A stretch of 64,000 nucleotides of DNA from Streptomyces sp. TRM68416 (GCF_014596915.1 NZ_JACVWU010000005.1:310001-374000); one strand, 5' to 3'. Shown: positions 18,480-27,209, numbered from the stretch's first letter. Made by a program: numbers and translations. Notes: generated from the sequence alone by a model not told the origin.

Positions 18480-18878
18480 GTGACGACAGCAGAGCAGCAG
18501 ACCAGGCCCTCGGCTGCGGCGAAGCCCGCGCGGTGGGCGGCGGACGCGGTGGCGACGATGCGCGAGGGGGCGCGGCTGCGCCTCGACTACTCGGCGCAGA
18601 GCCTGTGGCGGGTGGACCGGATGATCGACGACCTGCGTCGCGAGAACCCGCCGTACGACGCCGTGGAGAGCGTGCTGCGCGGGCTCGGGGCGTACGCCGG
18701 CGAGGTGATCGTCCGTCAGAGCGGTGCCGAGTGGTGGGCGTCGGGCGGCGACCACTGGTTGCGCACCCCCGACGGACGGCTGTGGGACCCGATCGAGGAG
18801 GCCCGCCGCTGCTTCACCGCGGACGGTTCGCTGCGGCTGCTGTGCCGCGACGCCCTGCGCGGCGCGGCGCGGTTCTAG
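18480..18878 (+). CDS. Uncharacterised protein, paralogue of the gene at 23155
   Basis: 132 residues from a GTG. The core LDYSAQSLWRVDRMIDDLR followed by RGLGAYAGEVIVRQSGAEW and PDGRLWDP is repeated with substitutions in the product of 23155-23607. No signal peptide or membrane segment is present, and the family's function is unknown to me. Three tandem 18-bp repeats begin 18 bases after its stop. Confidence 0.7.
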   Translation: MTTAEQQTRPSAAAKPARWAADAVATMREGARLRLDYSAQSLWRVDRMIDDLRRENPPYDAVESVLRGLGAYAGEVIVRQSGAEWWASGGDHWLRTPDGRLWDPIEEARRCFTADGSLRLLCRDALRGAARF

Positions 18879-18895
18879 AACTGCGGATCCGGAAC

Positions 18896-18949
18896 CTCGG
18901 AGCGCGAAACGGCCTCGGAGCGCGAAACGGCTTCGGAGCGCGAAGCTGC
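18896..18949. repeat. Three tandem 18-bp repeats
   Basis: CTCGGAGCGCGAAACGGC occurs twice exactly (18896-18913, 18914-18931), and a third copy with changes at its first and last few bases follows (18932-18949). The array lies between the genes at 18480 and 19055 and could vary in copy number. Confidence 0.75.
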
Positions 18950-19054
18950 CGCGTGCGCGGACGTGTGCGGAATCAAGTGTTCCGTTCCGTACAACCCTCG
19001 GGCCGGTCCGTGTGTCCTACGGTGCGTTTTCCGCTCTGCTCACTGGAGAAGCAC

Positions 19055-19801
19055 GTGCACCCTCACATACGCCGCGCCGCCGCGGCCGCTTTCGCCGCGT
19101 CCGCTCTCGCCCTGGTCACCGCCTGCGGGGGCGGCGCCGCGGACGAGAAGGACGCCGGTACGTCCGCCAGGACTCCGGCCGCCTCCCCGTCGGCCCCCGA
19201 GCCGACCGCCGAGCCGCTGACCGACCGTGCGGCGGAGAAGGTGCTGCTGGCCGACAGCGATCTCCCGAAGGGCTGGAAGCGGGACGCCGAGCTGGTGATC
19301 GACGGCTCCGAGTACGCCGACCCCGAGGACCTGCTCCCCAAGCCGGCCGACGCGACCTGCCGACCGCTGGTGGAGCTCTTCAACACGGGCCGGATCGACG
19401 CCGGCCACCGGGCGAACGCCCAGGCGGTCTTCCTCAAGGGCGACAGCCTGCTCAGCCAGGACGTCAGCGCCTACTCGGCCGACCGGGCGGAGCGGGCGAT
19501 GGCCGCCCTGGGCGAGGCCGTCGACGCGTGCGACGCGTTCGACTCCCGCTACGGCGGCGGGAAGGCCAAGGTCACCACCAAGCCCCTGGAGGTGGACGAG
19601 GCCGGCGACGAGACCATCGGCTTCGTGTTCCAGGTGGCGTACGGCGACGACATGGTCGTGGACATCGACTTCGGCGTGGTCCGCGACGGGGCCAACATCA
19701 CCAACGTGCAGAACAACTGGATCGACCGGCGTGGCCTCAAGGCCTTCGAGCAGGCACTGGCCGAGGCCGCCGAGAAGCTGCGCGCCGCAGTGCGGGACTG
19801 A
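19055..19801 (+). CDS. Putative secreted lipoprotein
   Basis: 248 residues from a GTG six bases after GGAG. The signal ends in LALVTAC, a lipobox-like site, so the mature protein should be lipid-anchored outside the membrane. A Ser/Pro/Thr/Ala-rich linker follows. The folded part begins near LLADSDLPKGWKRD, typical of streptomycete lipoproteins of unknown ligand, and contains two further cysteines (in DATCRPL and VDACDAF) that could pair. The function is unknown. Confidence 0.75.
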   Translation: MHPHIRRAAAAAFAASALALVTACGGGAADEKDAGTSARTPAASPSAPEPTAEPLTDRAAEKVLLADSDLPKGWKRDAELVIDGSEYADPEDLLPKPADATCRPLVELFNTGRIDAGHRANAQAVFLKGDSLLSQDVSAYSADRAERAMAALGEAVDACDAFDSRYGGGKAKVTTKPLEVDEAGDETIGFVFQVAYGDDMVVDIDFGVVRDGANITNVQNNWIDRRGLKAFEQALAEAAEKLRAAVRD

Positions 19802-19816
19802 CTGCCCGGACGGGGC

Positions 19817-19844
19817 GTGCCGGGTGCGAGCCCGTACCCGGCAC
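19817..19844 (+). terminator. Hairpin terminator after the lipoprotein gene
   Basis: GTGCCGGGT and ACCCGGCAC form a perfect nine-base stem starting 16 bases after the stop. There is no T tract, as is usual in very GC-rich genomes. Confidence 0.5.
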
Positions 19845-20028
19845 GGGCCCGAGGGGGCGGTCGGTGAGCCGACCGGCCGCGGTGCGCCACCGCCGGGCAC
19901 CTCGCCGTGGCTTCGTGCACGTGCGGCCGGCGGCGCGCAGGTCGCCGTACGGGACGCTGTCGCGATCCGGGCGGTGCGGTGCGGCGGGGCGCGGCGACCG
20001 GGCCGACGGGAACGCAACGGACGAGAAG

Positions 20029-20065
20029 CGGCCGGGACCCCGCGCAGTGGGCGGGATCCCGGCCG
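20029..20065 (-). terminator. Hairpin terminator after the PGRP amidase gene
   Basis: CGGCCGGGACCCCGC pairs with GCGGGATCCCGGCCG, with one mismatch, around an eight-base loop. It lies 23 bases downstream of the stop of the gene at 20088-22817. Confidence 0.55.
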
Positions 20066-20087
20066 AGTTCCTCGGCGCGGGCGCCGG

Positions 20088-22817
20088 TTACGGCGTCAGC
20101 GTCTGCCCGATGCGGGCGCCCGACGAGACGCCCAGGGTGCTGCGCGTGTAATACGCGTAGCCGCTGGTGTTCACTCCGGAGCTGCCGCTGTCGAGCTGAA
20201 GGACGGCGCCGTCGTAGTCGTTCTCGCCCTCCACACCGATGGCGAGGTCGGCCCGGCCCCAGCCGGACAGGTCCTGCAGGACCACCGAGGAGCCGAGCTT
20301 GTCGTTCGACTCGGTGGCGTTGCCGATGCCGCTGGTGTCCTGGTGGAACGCCTTGCCGCCGGAACCGGTCAGCCCCGAGGAGGTGCCCTTCAGGAGCAGC
20401 GCCATGCCCGCGTTGGTCCGGCTGGTGCCGCCGCGGGTCAGGTCCTCGCCCGGCAGACCGGTCAGGACGTCCGCGTACCCGTCGTCGTCGTAGTCGCCGA
20501 CGGAGACGGACCGACCCATGGCGTCGCCGGACTCGGCGCCGCCCGGGACGCCGGCGGTGTCCTGGTGGACGACCTTCATGCCGGTGGTGGTGAACCCGGT
20601 CGAGGTGCCCGGGACCACCCGGACCTGGCCGCCCCGGTAAGGGCTGGACCAGGAGTAGGGCTGGCCGATGACGATGTCGTCGTAGCCGTTGCCGTTGACG
20701 TCGCCCGCGGCGATGGACGCGCCGCCCTTGACGGACAGCACGCTCACCTTGACCAGACCGCTCGCGGTGCCCTTGAACCAGGCGACGCGGCCGACGCCGC
20801 CCGAGTCCCGGTAGTTGAGGGCGACGTCGGCGTAGCCGTCCCGGTTGAAGTCGCCGGTCGCGGAGTCCAGGTAGGAGACCGCACCGGTGGCGCCGGTGAT
20901 CCGGCCGGTCTGGTGGCCGGAGACGCCGGTCAGCCGGACGTCCCAGGTGCCGCCGTCGCCCTTGCCGGCCGCGAACACGTCCGCCTTGCCGTTGGCGTCG
21001 AAGTCGCCCACGACGACGGTCTGGCCGAGCTTCCCCCCGGCGGCCTTGACACCCGAGGCGGTGGTGTACGAGAAGCCGCTGGTGAGCGTCGGGCCGTACA
21101 TCACCGTCACCGAGCCGCGGTCGGCGTTGCCGTGGGTGTCGTCCTCGCCGGGCGAGCCGATCGCGAGGTCGGCGTAGCCGTCGCCGTTGACGTCTCCCCA
21201 GGCGGTCGCCGAACCGAAGCCGTCACCGGACTCGGAGGCGCCGGGCACGCCCGGGCTGCTCTGGGTGAGCGAGCGCGTCAGGTCGCCGACGGGGCCGTCC
21301 GTGCCGCCCGGCACCACCGCGAGGCGGTTCTTCCGCGGCATGCCGACGACCAGGTCGTTGACGCCGTCCCGGTTGAAATCGGCGGTCGGGATCGCGGAGT
21401 TCGCGCCCATGCCCGCGGCGTAGCGGCGGATGTCACCGAGCTTGCTGTACATGGCCGTGCCGGGGCACTCGGTGGCGTAGCCGTCCTTGTGGCCGGAGAT
21501 CACGTCGAGCGTGGCCTGCTCGCCCTGCTTCCACACGCCGGTGTTGCCGCCGGCCTCCAGTGTGACCTTGCTGGTGGGGTCGATGCCGTACTGGCCCAGC
21601 TTCCAGGCCGCGATCCGGGCGATCGACTCCTGGGTGGCGCGGGTCGGCCGGCCCGGGGGGATGCCCTTGTCCGGATCGCCCTGGAAGTCGCCGAGGACGG
21701 AGATGCCCACGGAGTAGGAGTTGAAGCCGTAGGTGTGGGCGCCCATCACCGGCAGGTCGACGCCGCCCGCGCGGCCCTCGAAGATCTGGCCGCACTTGTC
21801 GACCAGGAAGTTGTAGCCGAGGTCGTTCCACTCGTTGACCTGGACGTGGTACGCCATGACGCCGCGCACCAGCGAGGCCGACTGGGCGCAGCTGTAGCTG
21901 TTGGAGCCGGCCGTGTGGTGCACGAAGACGGCCTGCACCTTGTCGAGGTAGGTGGCCGGGTCCTCGACCATCGACTCGTCCGCGCCCCACTGCGCCCGGC
22001 GCGTGATGGGCGGCTGGTTGACCGTGGACGGCGGAGCGACGGGCTTGGTCTCCGTCGGCGACGGGGACACGCTCGGGGAGGCCGACGGCGAGTCGGAGGC
22101 GGTCTGGGAGGCCTCCGGCGTGGTCTCGGGCGTGCTTTCCGGCGTGGTCTCGGGCGTGGTCGTCGGCGTGGAGGTGTCCGGCACCGTGCCGGTGTCCGCG
22201 GCCGACTCCGTGGCGGAGGGGCTCGCGGTGTCCTCGGCGGCGAACGCGGCCGGCTCGATCTGGGTGCCCTCGTCGATGGCCTTGGTCTCGGCCGCGGTCA
22301 CACCCGGGTCGACCAGGTTGACCTCAAGTCCCTTCGGCAGCCCAGCACTCGACGTGCCGTCCTCGCGGACCACCTGGACCTCGACGCCGTCGGACGGGCC
22401 GACCCAGAGCGGGGCGGAGGCGCCGCGCATGCCGGGCTCGACGCCCTCCGGCGGGTCCTCGTCCAGCTCCAGCTCCTGCCAGCCGCTCCACTCGCCGCTC
22501 TCGCTGCTGCGGGTGCGGACCTGCGCGGTGCCGTCGATCCTCTTCAGGGGCCCGGTCCAGGAGACGCCCACCAACGAGAACTGCTCGGTGCTCGTGCGCG
22601 GCAGCTCCCGGACCCGGCTGCCTTCGGGCCGCAGCGCGAGGTCGTAGACCCGCGTCGGGCGCTTCTCCAGGCCCGGCGGGCTTGCGGGGGCCGCGGACGG
22701 GTCGGCCAGGGCGTACGTGACTATGCCCCCGCCTCCCGCGACCACCGCACCGAGCGTCAGCCACGCTCTCTTCTTCAGGCTCAGCGGTCTGTACGCATGC
22801 GACGTACGACGTCTCAA
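20088..22817 (-). CDS. Secreted PGRP/N-acetylmuramoyl-L-alanine amidase with seven FG-GAP repeats
   Basis: 909 residues. A signal or anchor helix lies at about 17-38. A beta-rich region follows, then a long Thr/Ser/Pro/Glu linker (about 197-265). The amidase_2/PGRP domain (about 270-465) shows AVFVHHTAG with H300/H301 and SGHKDGYATECPG with H443/C451, the zinc ligands that cut the muramic acid-L-Ala bond. The C-terminal half (about 480-909) has seven FG-GAP/VCBS blades with Ca-binding DxNxDGxxD loops (e.g. DFNRDGVNDL, DVNGDGYADL), probably a beta-propeller that binds a surface or polymer. It is likely involved in cell-wall remodelling outside the cell. Confidence 0.93.
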   Translation of the reverse strand: MRRRTSHAYRPLSLKKRAWLTLGAVVAGGGGIVTYALADPSAAPASPPGLEKRPTRVYDLALRPEGSRVRELPRTSTEQFSLVGVSWTGPLKRIDGTAQVRTRSSESGEWSGWQELELDEDPPEGVEPGMRGASAPLWVGPSDGVEVQVVREDGTSSAGLPKGLEVNLVDPGVTAAETKAIDEGTQIEPAAFAAEDTASPSATESAADTGTVPDTSTPTTTPETTPESTPETTPEASQTASDSPSASPSVSPSPTETKPVAPPSTVNQPPITRRAQWGADESMVEDPATYLDKVQAVFVHHTAGSNSYSCAQSASLVRGVMAYHVQVNEWNDLGYNFLVDKCGQIFEGRAGGVDLPVMGAHTYGFNSYSVGISVLGDFQGDPDKGIPPGRPTRATQESIARIAAWKLGQYGIDPTSKVTLEAGGNTGVWKQGEQATLDVISGHKDGYATECPGTAMYSKLGDIRRYAAGMGANSAIPTADFNRDGVNDLVVGMPRKNRLAVVPGGTDGPVGDLTRSLTQSSPGVPGASESGDGFGSATAWGDVNGDGYADLAIGSPGEDDTHGNADRGSVTVMYGPTLTSGFSYTTASGVKAAGGKLGQTVVVGDFDANGKADVFAAGKGDGGTWDVRLTGVSGHQTGRITGATGAVSYLDSATGDFNRDGYADVALNYRDSGGVGRVAWFKGTASGLVKVSVLSVKGGASIAAGDVNGNGYDDIVIGQPYSWSSPYRGGQVRVVPGTSTGFTTTGMKVVHQDTAGVPGGAESGDAMGRSVSVGDYDDDGYADVLTGLPGEDLTRGGTSRTNAGMALLLKGTSSGLTGSGGKAFHQDTSGIGNATESNDKLGSSVVLQDLSGWGRADLAIGVEGENDYDGAVLQLDSGSSGVNTSGYAYYTRSTLGVSSGARIGQTLTP

Positions 22818-23154
22818 GACGAATCCACCTCATAAGCGGCCCGGCCAGGGCCGGAGAAGACACGGTCACCAATGCACATGGGGCACACCCGTCACAGGTG
22901 CACCACCTCGCCCAGCGTTTTGCACGGGTCGAACGTCACGGTCCGAGCCTCGCAGTGAGGCGTGTCACACCCTGCCCCGGCCGTGGCGTCACCAGGACCG
23001 ACCGGCGAGAGGCCGGAAGGTTGTACGCGGGGCCGAAGTTTCCTGTGTGGCGATCGGCACGGCTCCGACACGTGACGTTCACAGGGCGGCGTCCGCTGGT
23101 TCTGCTGGGGGCCCGTGCAAGGTCCTCGGCAGCCGAGCGGAGGGACGAAGCCTC
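22818..23154. other. Divergent intergenic region
   Basis: 337 bases between the amidase gene (minus) and the gene at 23155 (plus). Both promoters should lie here, but no clear -35/-10 pair, terminator or riboswitch was found. Confidence 0.4.
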
Positions 23155-23607
23155 ATGGACCAGGTGGACGCGCGCGTGCCGGGCGCGCACGAGATGCGCG
23201 GGCACACCGCCGCCTTCGTCGCCCGCGTCACCGCCCGCAGCCGGCTCCCCCTGGACTACTCCGTGGCCAGCCTGCGGGTCGTCGACTTCCTGATCGAGGG
23301 ACTGCGCAAGGGCGGCGCCGACCGCGAGCGGGCCCACGAGACGCTCTTCGGGCTCGGTGCCTACGTCGGTGAGGTGCTGGTGCGCCACGCGGGCGCCGAG
23401 TGGGTGGACCTGGACGACCGCCAGCGCTCCTGCTTCGCGCAGCCGGTCGGCGTACGGATGCCGGACGGCCGTGTGTGGAACCCGCTCGGCCGGGTGCTCA
23501 ACCGGTTCGAGACCGGCGGCCCCGAGGAATCCCTCCACACCTTCTACCTGACCCTGCACGGCCGGGCCCGCCGGGCCGCCGCGTGGGAGGACCGCGCGGC
23601 GGGCTGA
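23155..23607 (+). CDS. Uncharacterised protein, paralogue of the gene at 18480
   Basis: 150 residues from ATG 23155, ten bases after GGAGGG. LPLDYSVASLRVVDFLIEGLR, LFGLGAYVGEVLVRHAGAEW and MPDGRVWNPLGRV align along the whole core of the 18480 product. It has an extra C-terminal segment ending FYLTLHGRARRAAAWEDRAAG. There is no signal peptide. It lies 174 bases upstream of an ECF sigma module, and the function is unknown. Confidence 0.72.
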   Translation: MDQVDARVPGAHEMRGHTAAFVARVTARSRLPLDYSVASLRVVDFLIEGLRKGGADRERAHETLFGLGAYVGEVLVRHAGAEWVDLDDRQRSCFAQPVGVRMPDGRVWNPLGRVLNRFETGGPEESLHTFYLTLHGRARRAAAWEDRAAG

Positions 23608-23781
23608 CCGAGGCGTGACCGGAGGCGGGAGCAGGGAGCCGCTGTGACACTTCTGTGAAGCCCGGCGCTGTTGACCGTGGAGGGACGTGGGCTAGAGGCG
23701 CCCGCACCGCACGGTGCGGATCCGCCACGGACTCGGTACGGACGAGGACAGTTCTTGGGCCAAGGAGGGGAGCCCCGCCGT

Positions 23782-24372
23782 GTGCACGCGCACGACGGGG
23801 AGCTGGGCGCGGCCGTCGCGCGGGCCCAGGAAGGTGACGAGGCCGCCTTCGCGGTCGCCTACCGGATCGTGCAGCCCGGACTGCTCGGCTATCTGCGCGG
23901 CATCGTCGGAGACGACGCCGAGGACGTGGCCTCCGACGCCTGGCTGGAGATCGCCCGCGACCTGGGCCGGTTCAAGGGCGACGGGGCCGGCTTCCGCGGC
24001 TGGAGCGCGACCATCGCCCGGCACCGGGCGCTGGACCATCTGCGGCGGCAGAGGGTGCGGCCCCGGGCGACGACGACGGAGCAGGACGTGCTCGACCTGC
24101 CCGGCCCGCACAGCACGCACGACCAGGCGCTGGAGTCCATCTCCACCGAGCACGCCCTGGAACTGGTCCGCGGCCTGCCGCGCGACCAGGCCGAGGCCGT
24201 ACTGCTGAGGGTCGTCGTCGGTCTCGACGGCCCCGCGGCGGCCCGGGTCCTCGGCAAGCGTCCCGGCGCGGTACGCACCGCCGCCTACCGGGGTCTGAAG
24301 CGCCTGGCCGCCCAGCTGGGCGTCGAAGGTGTGACGGATGACGGCCCCCGGACGCTGGGGGAGTCGAAATGA
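23782..24372 (+). CDS. ECF-type RNA polymerase sigma factor
   Basis: 196 residues from a GTG 11 bases after GGAGGGG; the open frame continues upstream without a ribosome site. Region 2 is visible as YRIVQPGLLGYLRGIVGDDAEDVASDAWLEIARDL with FRGWSATIARHRALDHLRRQ. Region 4 is LPRDQAEAVLLRVVVGLDGPAAARVLGKRPGAVRTAAYRGLKRL. No extra domain is present. It overlaps the next small gene by ATGA and is a clear paralogue of the sigma factor at 48578. Confidence 0.92.
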   Translation: MHAHDGELGAAVARAQEGDEAAFAVAYRIVQPGLLGYLRGIVGDDAEDVASDAWLEIARDLGRFKGDGAGFRGWSATIARHRALDHLRRQRVRPRATTTEQDVLDLPGPHSTHDQALESISTEHALELVRGLPRDQAEAVLLRVVVGLDGPAAARVLGKRPGAVRTAAYRGLKRLAAQLGVEGVTDDGPRTLGESK

Positions 24373-24623
24373 ACGGCGACGGAAGCGGCGACGGAAGCGG
24401 AGGCGGCACGGCGGGAGCGGGGCGGCCTCCGGCCCCGTACGCACCGAAGGCGCCGAAAGCGCCGTACGCGCCGAAGGAACTGAAGACGCCGCCCGCAGCA
24501 CAGGTCGCCGAGGCCGAGCGCGCCGCCGGGCGCACGCGGCCCGCGCAGGTCCCACAGGCCCCGGCAGGCCCTGGACCGCATCAGTCGAACAGGTCGGACA
24601 GGAACGGAAACGGACATGGGTGA
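24369..24623 (+). CDS. Small disordered Gly/Pro/Ala-rich protein in the sigma operon
   Basis: 84 residues, entirely low complexity (GDGSGDGSGGG, then APKAPKAPYAPKELK), with no predicted fold or membrane segment. It starts within the sigma stop (ATGA) and overlaps the next gene by eight bases, so it is translationally placed between sigma factor and membrane partner. It might instead be a degenerate N-terminal part of the following gene. Real expression is plausible but unproven. Confidence 0.5.
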   Translation: MNGDGSGDGSGGGTAGAGRPPAPYAPKAPKAPYAPKELKTPPAAQVAEAERAAGRTRPAQVPQAPAGPGPHQSNRSDRNGNGHG

Positions 24624-25395
24624 ACGGCTGAGCGACGGCGGGCCCCCCGGCCGTCGGCGTGCGCACCCTGACGGCACCACCCCGTCCGGCTCCCGGGGAA
24701 CGGGCGGAGAGGCCGCCCTGGAGGCACTGCTCGCCGCCGCCGTGCGCGGCCGGGGCGTGGACGCCGAGGGCGAGCGGCGGGCCGTCGCCGCGTACCGGGC
24801 CGCCCGGGCCGCCGGCGCACACCGGGCCCGGACCCGGCGCCGGGACGACTGGCGGCCCCGCGAGCAGCGGCGCGCCCCGCGCTCGCTGAGGGCCACGCTC
24901 TCCCTGTTCCTCGCGAGCCTCACCCTCGGCGGGGTCACGGTCGCCGCGATCGGTACGACCGGCTCCTCCTCGTCCGACTCCGCCGACGGCCCCGCCACGC
25001 CCACCCCGTCCGCGAGCGCCGCCGACCGGCCCGGCGCCGAGGCCCCCTCCGACGCGCCCGGCACCCCCGCGCACACCGAGCGCCCGGACACCGCGCAGGA
25101 CACCGAGGCCCACTGCCGCGCCCACGAACGACTCGACGGCCGCGGCAACGCCCTGGAGGCGGCGGCCTGGCGGCGGCTCGTCGAAGCGGCGGGCGGCGAG
25201 CGGAAGGTCGACGCGTACTGCGCCGAACAACTCGCGCAGGCGGCCCCCACCAGCAGGCCCAGCCCCAGCCGCACCGCCGTCAAGCCGAGCCCCCCGGCGG
25301 CCGAGGCGACGAAGGGCGCCGACCACGCGGAAAACGGTCCCGCCAACGCCGAGAACGGCCGCCCCGACAAGGCCACCGGCAACCCCAGGAACTGA
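24616..25395 (+). CDS. Single-pass membrane protein, putative anti-sigma partner
   Basis: 259 residues. A basic cytoplasmic N-terminal half (to about 92) precedes one transmembrane helix (about 95-115). Outside lie a Ser/Thr/Pro linker and a short helical module, HCRAHERLDGRGNALEAAAW to DAYCAEQL, holding the protein's only two cysteines (C167, C202). The architecture and position behind an ECF sigma factor suggest an anti-sigma factor, but the HxxxCxxC zinc motif of ZAS proteins is absent. The same module occurs in the product of 49252. The C-terminal tail is Asn/Glu-rich. Confidence 0.7.
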   Translation: MGERLSDGGPPGRRRAHPDGTTPSGSRGTGGEAALEALLAAAVRGRGVDAEGERRAVAAYRAARAAGAHRARTRRRDDWRPREQRRAPRSLRATLSLFLASLTLGGVTVAAIGTTGSSSSDSADGPATPTPSASAADRPGAEAPSDAPGTPAHTERPDTAQDTEAHCRAHERLDGRGNALEAAAWRRLVEAAGGERKVDAYCAEQLAQAAPTSRPSPSRTAVKPSPPAAEATKGADHAENGPANAENGRPDKATGNPRN

Positions 25396-25418
25396 CCCCG
25401 CACGCCCGGCCGGCGTAC

Positions 25419-25446
25419 GAGGGGCCGGGTGACCGTCCGGCCCCTC
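25419..25446. terminator. Bidirectional terminator between convergent genes
   Basis: GAGGGGCCGG and CCGGCCCCTC form a perfect ten-base stem with an eight-base loop, centred between the stops at 25395 (+) and 25461 (-). Confidence 0.65.
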
Positions 25447-25460
25447 GGTACCGCCTCCGG

Positions 25461-25823
25461 TCAGGAGCCGGGGGAGCGGAGCTTGCGCCAGGTCTGCGGG
25501 CCGACGATCCCGTCGACCGTGATCTTCATGCGCTTCTGGAAGGCGACGACCGCGTTGTGGGTCTCGGAGCCGAAGATGCCGTCGACCGCGATGGCCGGCC
25601 GGCCGTGCCACGTGTTGTAGCTGTTGAGGAGGCACTGGGCCTCCTTCACGACGTGGCTGGGGTTGTTCCTGCCCTTGCTGATCACGGCGTCGTTGCCCGT
25701 GTAGTACCAGCAGGTGCTGTCGGCGTGGGCGTTCTGGGCACCGACGGTCGACTGGACGGCGACCATGCCGCCGGTCAGGGCCAGTACGGCCGCGGCGCCC
25801 GCGAGGGTCTTGCGGATCTTCAC
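25461..25823 (-). CDS. Secreted mini-protein with one peptidoglycan-binding domain (A)
   Basis: 120 residues: a signal peptide to about residue 34, then one PG_binding_1 three-helix domain. The family marks are AIAVDGIFGSETHNAVVAFQKRM and DGIVGPQTWRKL. Two cysteines in the mature part (CWYYTGND, QCLLNSY) could form a disulfide. No catalytic domain is attached, so the product should be a free wall-binding module. It is the first of three similar minus-strand genes facing two plus-strand ones. Confidence 0.88.
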   Translation of the reverse strand: MKIRKTLAGAAAVLALTGGMVAVQSTVGAQNAHADSTCWYYTGNDAVISKGRNNPSHVVKEAQCLLNSYNTWHGRPAIAVDGIFGSETHNAVVAFQKRMKITVDGIVGPQTWRKLRSPGS

Positions 25824-25877
25824 GGTGTCGAGTTCCTTTCGTAGGCGTTCAGGGGCGGGGCAGCCTTGAAGCGGCGA

Positions 25878-26291
25878 TCAGCGCTTGCCGTAGCGCAGTT
25901 CCCCCCAGGTCTGCGGGCCGACGATCCCGTCGGAGGCCGATTCGCCGATGTAGTACCACTGGAACCAGGTCACGGCGGCCTTCGTGTCCGGACCGAAGAT
26001 GCCGTCCACGGCCAGGCGCGCGCCGCTCGCCTGCGGGTGGCGCGTGGTCTCGTTGATGAGCGCCTGGATCTCCTTGACATGGGCGCCGGTGCTGCCCAGC
26101 TCGGCCCACTTGGTTCCCGTGTGGTAGCCGCAGTACAGGCCGACCGTGCTGACGCCCCGGCAGGTGTCGGCCGCCGGGGCCGCGAACGCGGCGGGGGCGA
26201 CGGCCAGGCCGCCGACGAGAACGGCGGTGGCGGCGGCCACGGCCAGGCCCCTCGGCGCGGGGCCGCGGCGGATCGGACGACGTGTCTTCAT
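25878..26291 (-). CDS. Secreted mini-protein with one peptidoglycan-binding domain (B)
   Basis: 137 residues from the ATG at 26291. A signal peptide ends near AAFAAPAA. The mature part contains CRGVSTVGLYCGYHTG, then WAELGSTGAHVKEIQALIN and AVDGIFGPDTKAAVTWFQWYY with DGIVGPQTWGEL, the complete PG_binding_1 pattern. It is close to copy C in the preceding gene (STVGLYC versus STIGLTC), so the two are recent duplicates by eye. It has no enzyme domain. Confidence 0.88.
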   Translation of the reverse strand: MKTRRPIRRGPAPRGLAVAAATAVLVGGLAVAPAAFAAPAADTCRGVSTVGLYCGYHTGTKWAELGSTGAHVKEIQALINETTRHPQASGARLAVDGIFGPDTKAAVTWFQWYYIGESASDGIVGPQTWGELRYGKR

Positions 26292-26356
26292 GATGTTCCC
26301 CGTTTCATCGGTGCACGAGTGAGGACAGGTGCATGAGGGCAGGTGAAGCGGCTGGG

Positions 26357-26770
26357 TCAGGCCGGCGTACGGTCGATGCGCAGGGCTTCCCAGGTCCGGG
26401 GGCCGACGATGCCGTCCACGGCGGACGCCCCCATGTAGTAGCGCTGGAACCACTTCACGGCCGACTCCGTGGCCGGACCGAAGTCACCGTCCACCGCGAG
26501 CTTTTTGCCGGTCTTCTCGGTGTAAGGGGTGGTGCGCTTGATCAGCGCCTGGATCTCCTTGACGTGGAGGCCGGTGCTGCCGCGCTCCGCCCACTCCTTG
26601 CCGTAGTGGTAGCGGCAGGTGAGGCCGATCGTGCTCTGCGTGTGACAGGTCTGGGCCGAGGCGGCCTTGCCGTCGGCGGTCGCGGCACCGGCGGCCGGCG
26701 CGGCCGCCAGGGCTCCGCCGACCAGGGCGGCGGTGGCCGCGAGCAGGGTCACGGATGTGCGTACGGACAT
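26357..26770 (-). CDS. Secreted mini-protein with one peptidoglycan-binding domain (C)
   Basis: 137 residues from the ATG at 26770. It has a signal peptide, a pair of cysteines in CHTQSTIGLTCRYHYG, then GSTGLHVKEIQALI, AVDGDFGPATESAVKWFQRYY and DGIVGPRTWEAL. It is the same length as copy B and similar throughout. It is divergent from copies D and E, with a 474-base shared upstream region. Confidence 0.88.
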   Translation of the reverse strand: MSVRTSVTLLAATAALVGGALAAAPAAGAATADGKAASAQTCHTQSTIGLTCRYHYGKEWAERGSTGLHVKEIQALIKRTTPYTEKTGKKLAVDGDFGPATESAVKWFQRYYMGASAVDGIVGPRTWEALRIDRTPA

Positions 26771-27135
26771 GTGCGTCCCCGTTTCAGGTGCGTTGGGGCG
26801 GTGGTGGTCGGTGCGGTCCGCGCGGCAACGGCAGAGCTGCGGCGACCGCGGCGTGGCCATCCTTCTGGAGTGATCCGTGGTGCCACCACGCCCAGCGGCG
26901 GATGTGGGCACTGCTGGGACGCCTCCCGCGCTGACCTGCGGAGACGCCACACACCATGACCGCTTCATGGGTCGCCGGGAGATCGTGGGACGGCCCCGGG
27001 CCCCGTCCCGGGCATCTCACGGCGTCCCACGCTGCCCTGTGTCCGTGCTGGTCAGCGGCCGAGGCATCTCAAGATCGGTCCGGTCGCCCCGGAACGCTTG
27101 TCGCCGGCTTCCACCGGCTCACAGACTCCCCGCAT
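26771..27135. other. Divergent intergenic region of the mini peptidoglycan-binding cluster
   Basis: The left part of the region between genes C (minus) and D (plus). Open frames here lack family similarity and ribosome sites. No riboswitch consensus was recognised, including the c-di-AMP type often found before actinobacterial wall-hydrolase genes. The right part holds the tandem hairpin repeat. Confidence 0.4.
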
Positions 27136-27209
27136 CGACCCGGCTCCTGCCCGGAAGCCGGGCGAACGGCACCGACCCGGCTCCTGCCCGGTAGCCGGGC
27201 GAACGGCAC
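27136..27209 (+). repeat. Two tandem 37-bp repeats, each with a hairpin, in the leader of gene D
   Basis: The copies (27136-27172 and 27173-27209) differ at one base. Each contains GCCCGG-NAG-CCGGGC, able to fold into a six-base stem with a three-base loop. They lie 36 bases before the ATG at 27245, so they are probably transcribed. Confidence 0.7.

Noticed and set aside
22818..23154. c-di-AMP (ydaO-type) riboswitch upstream of the amidase
   Set aside because: The conserved core sequences of that class could not be found in the leader on the minus strand.
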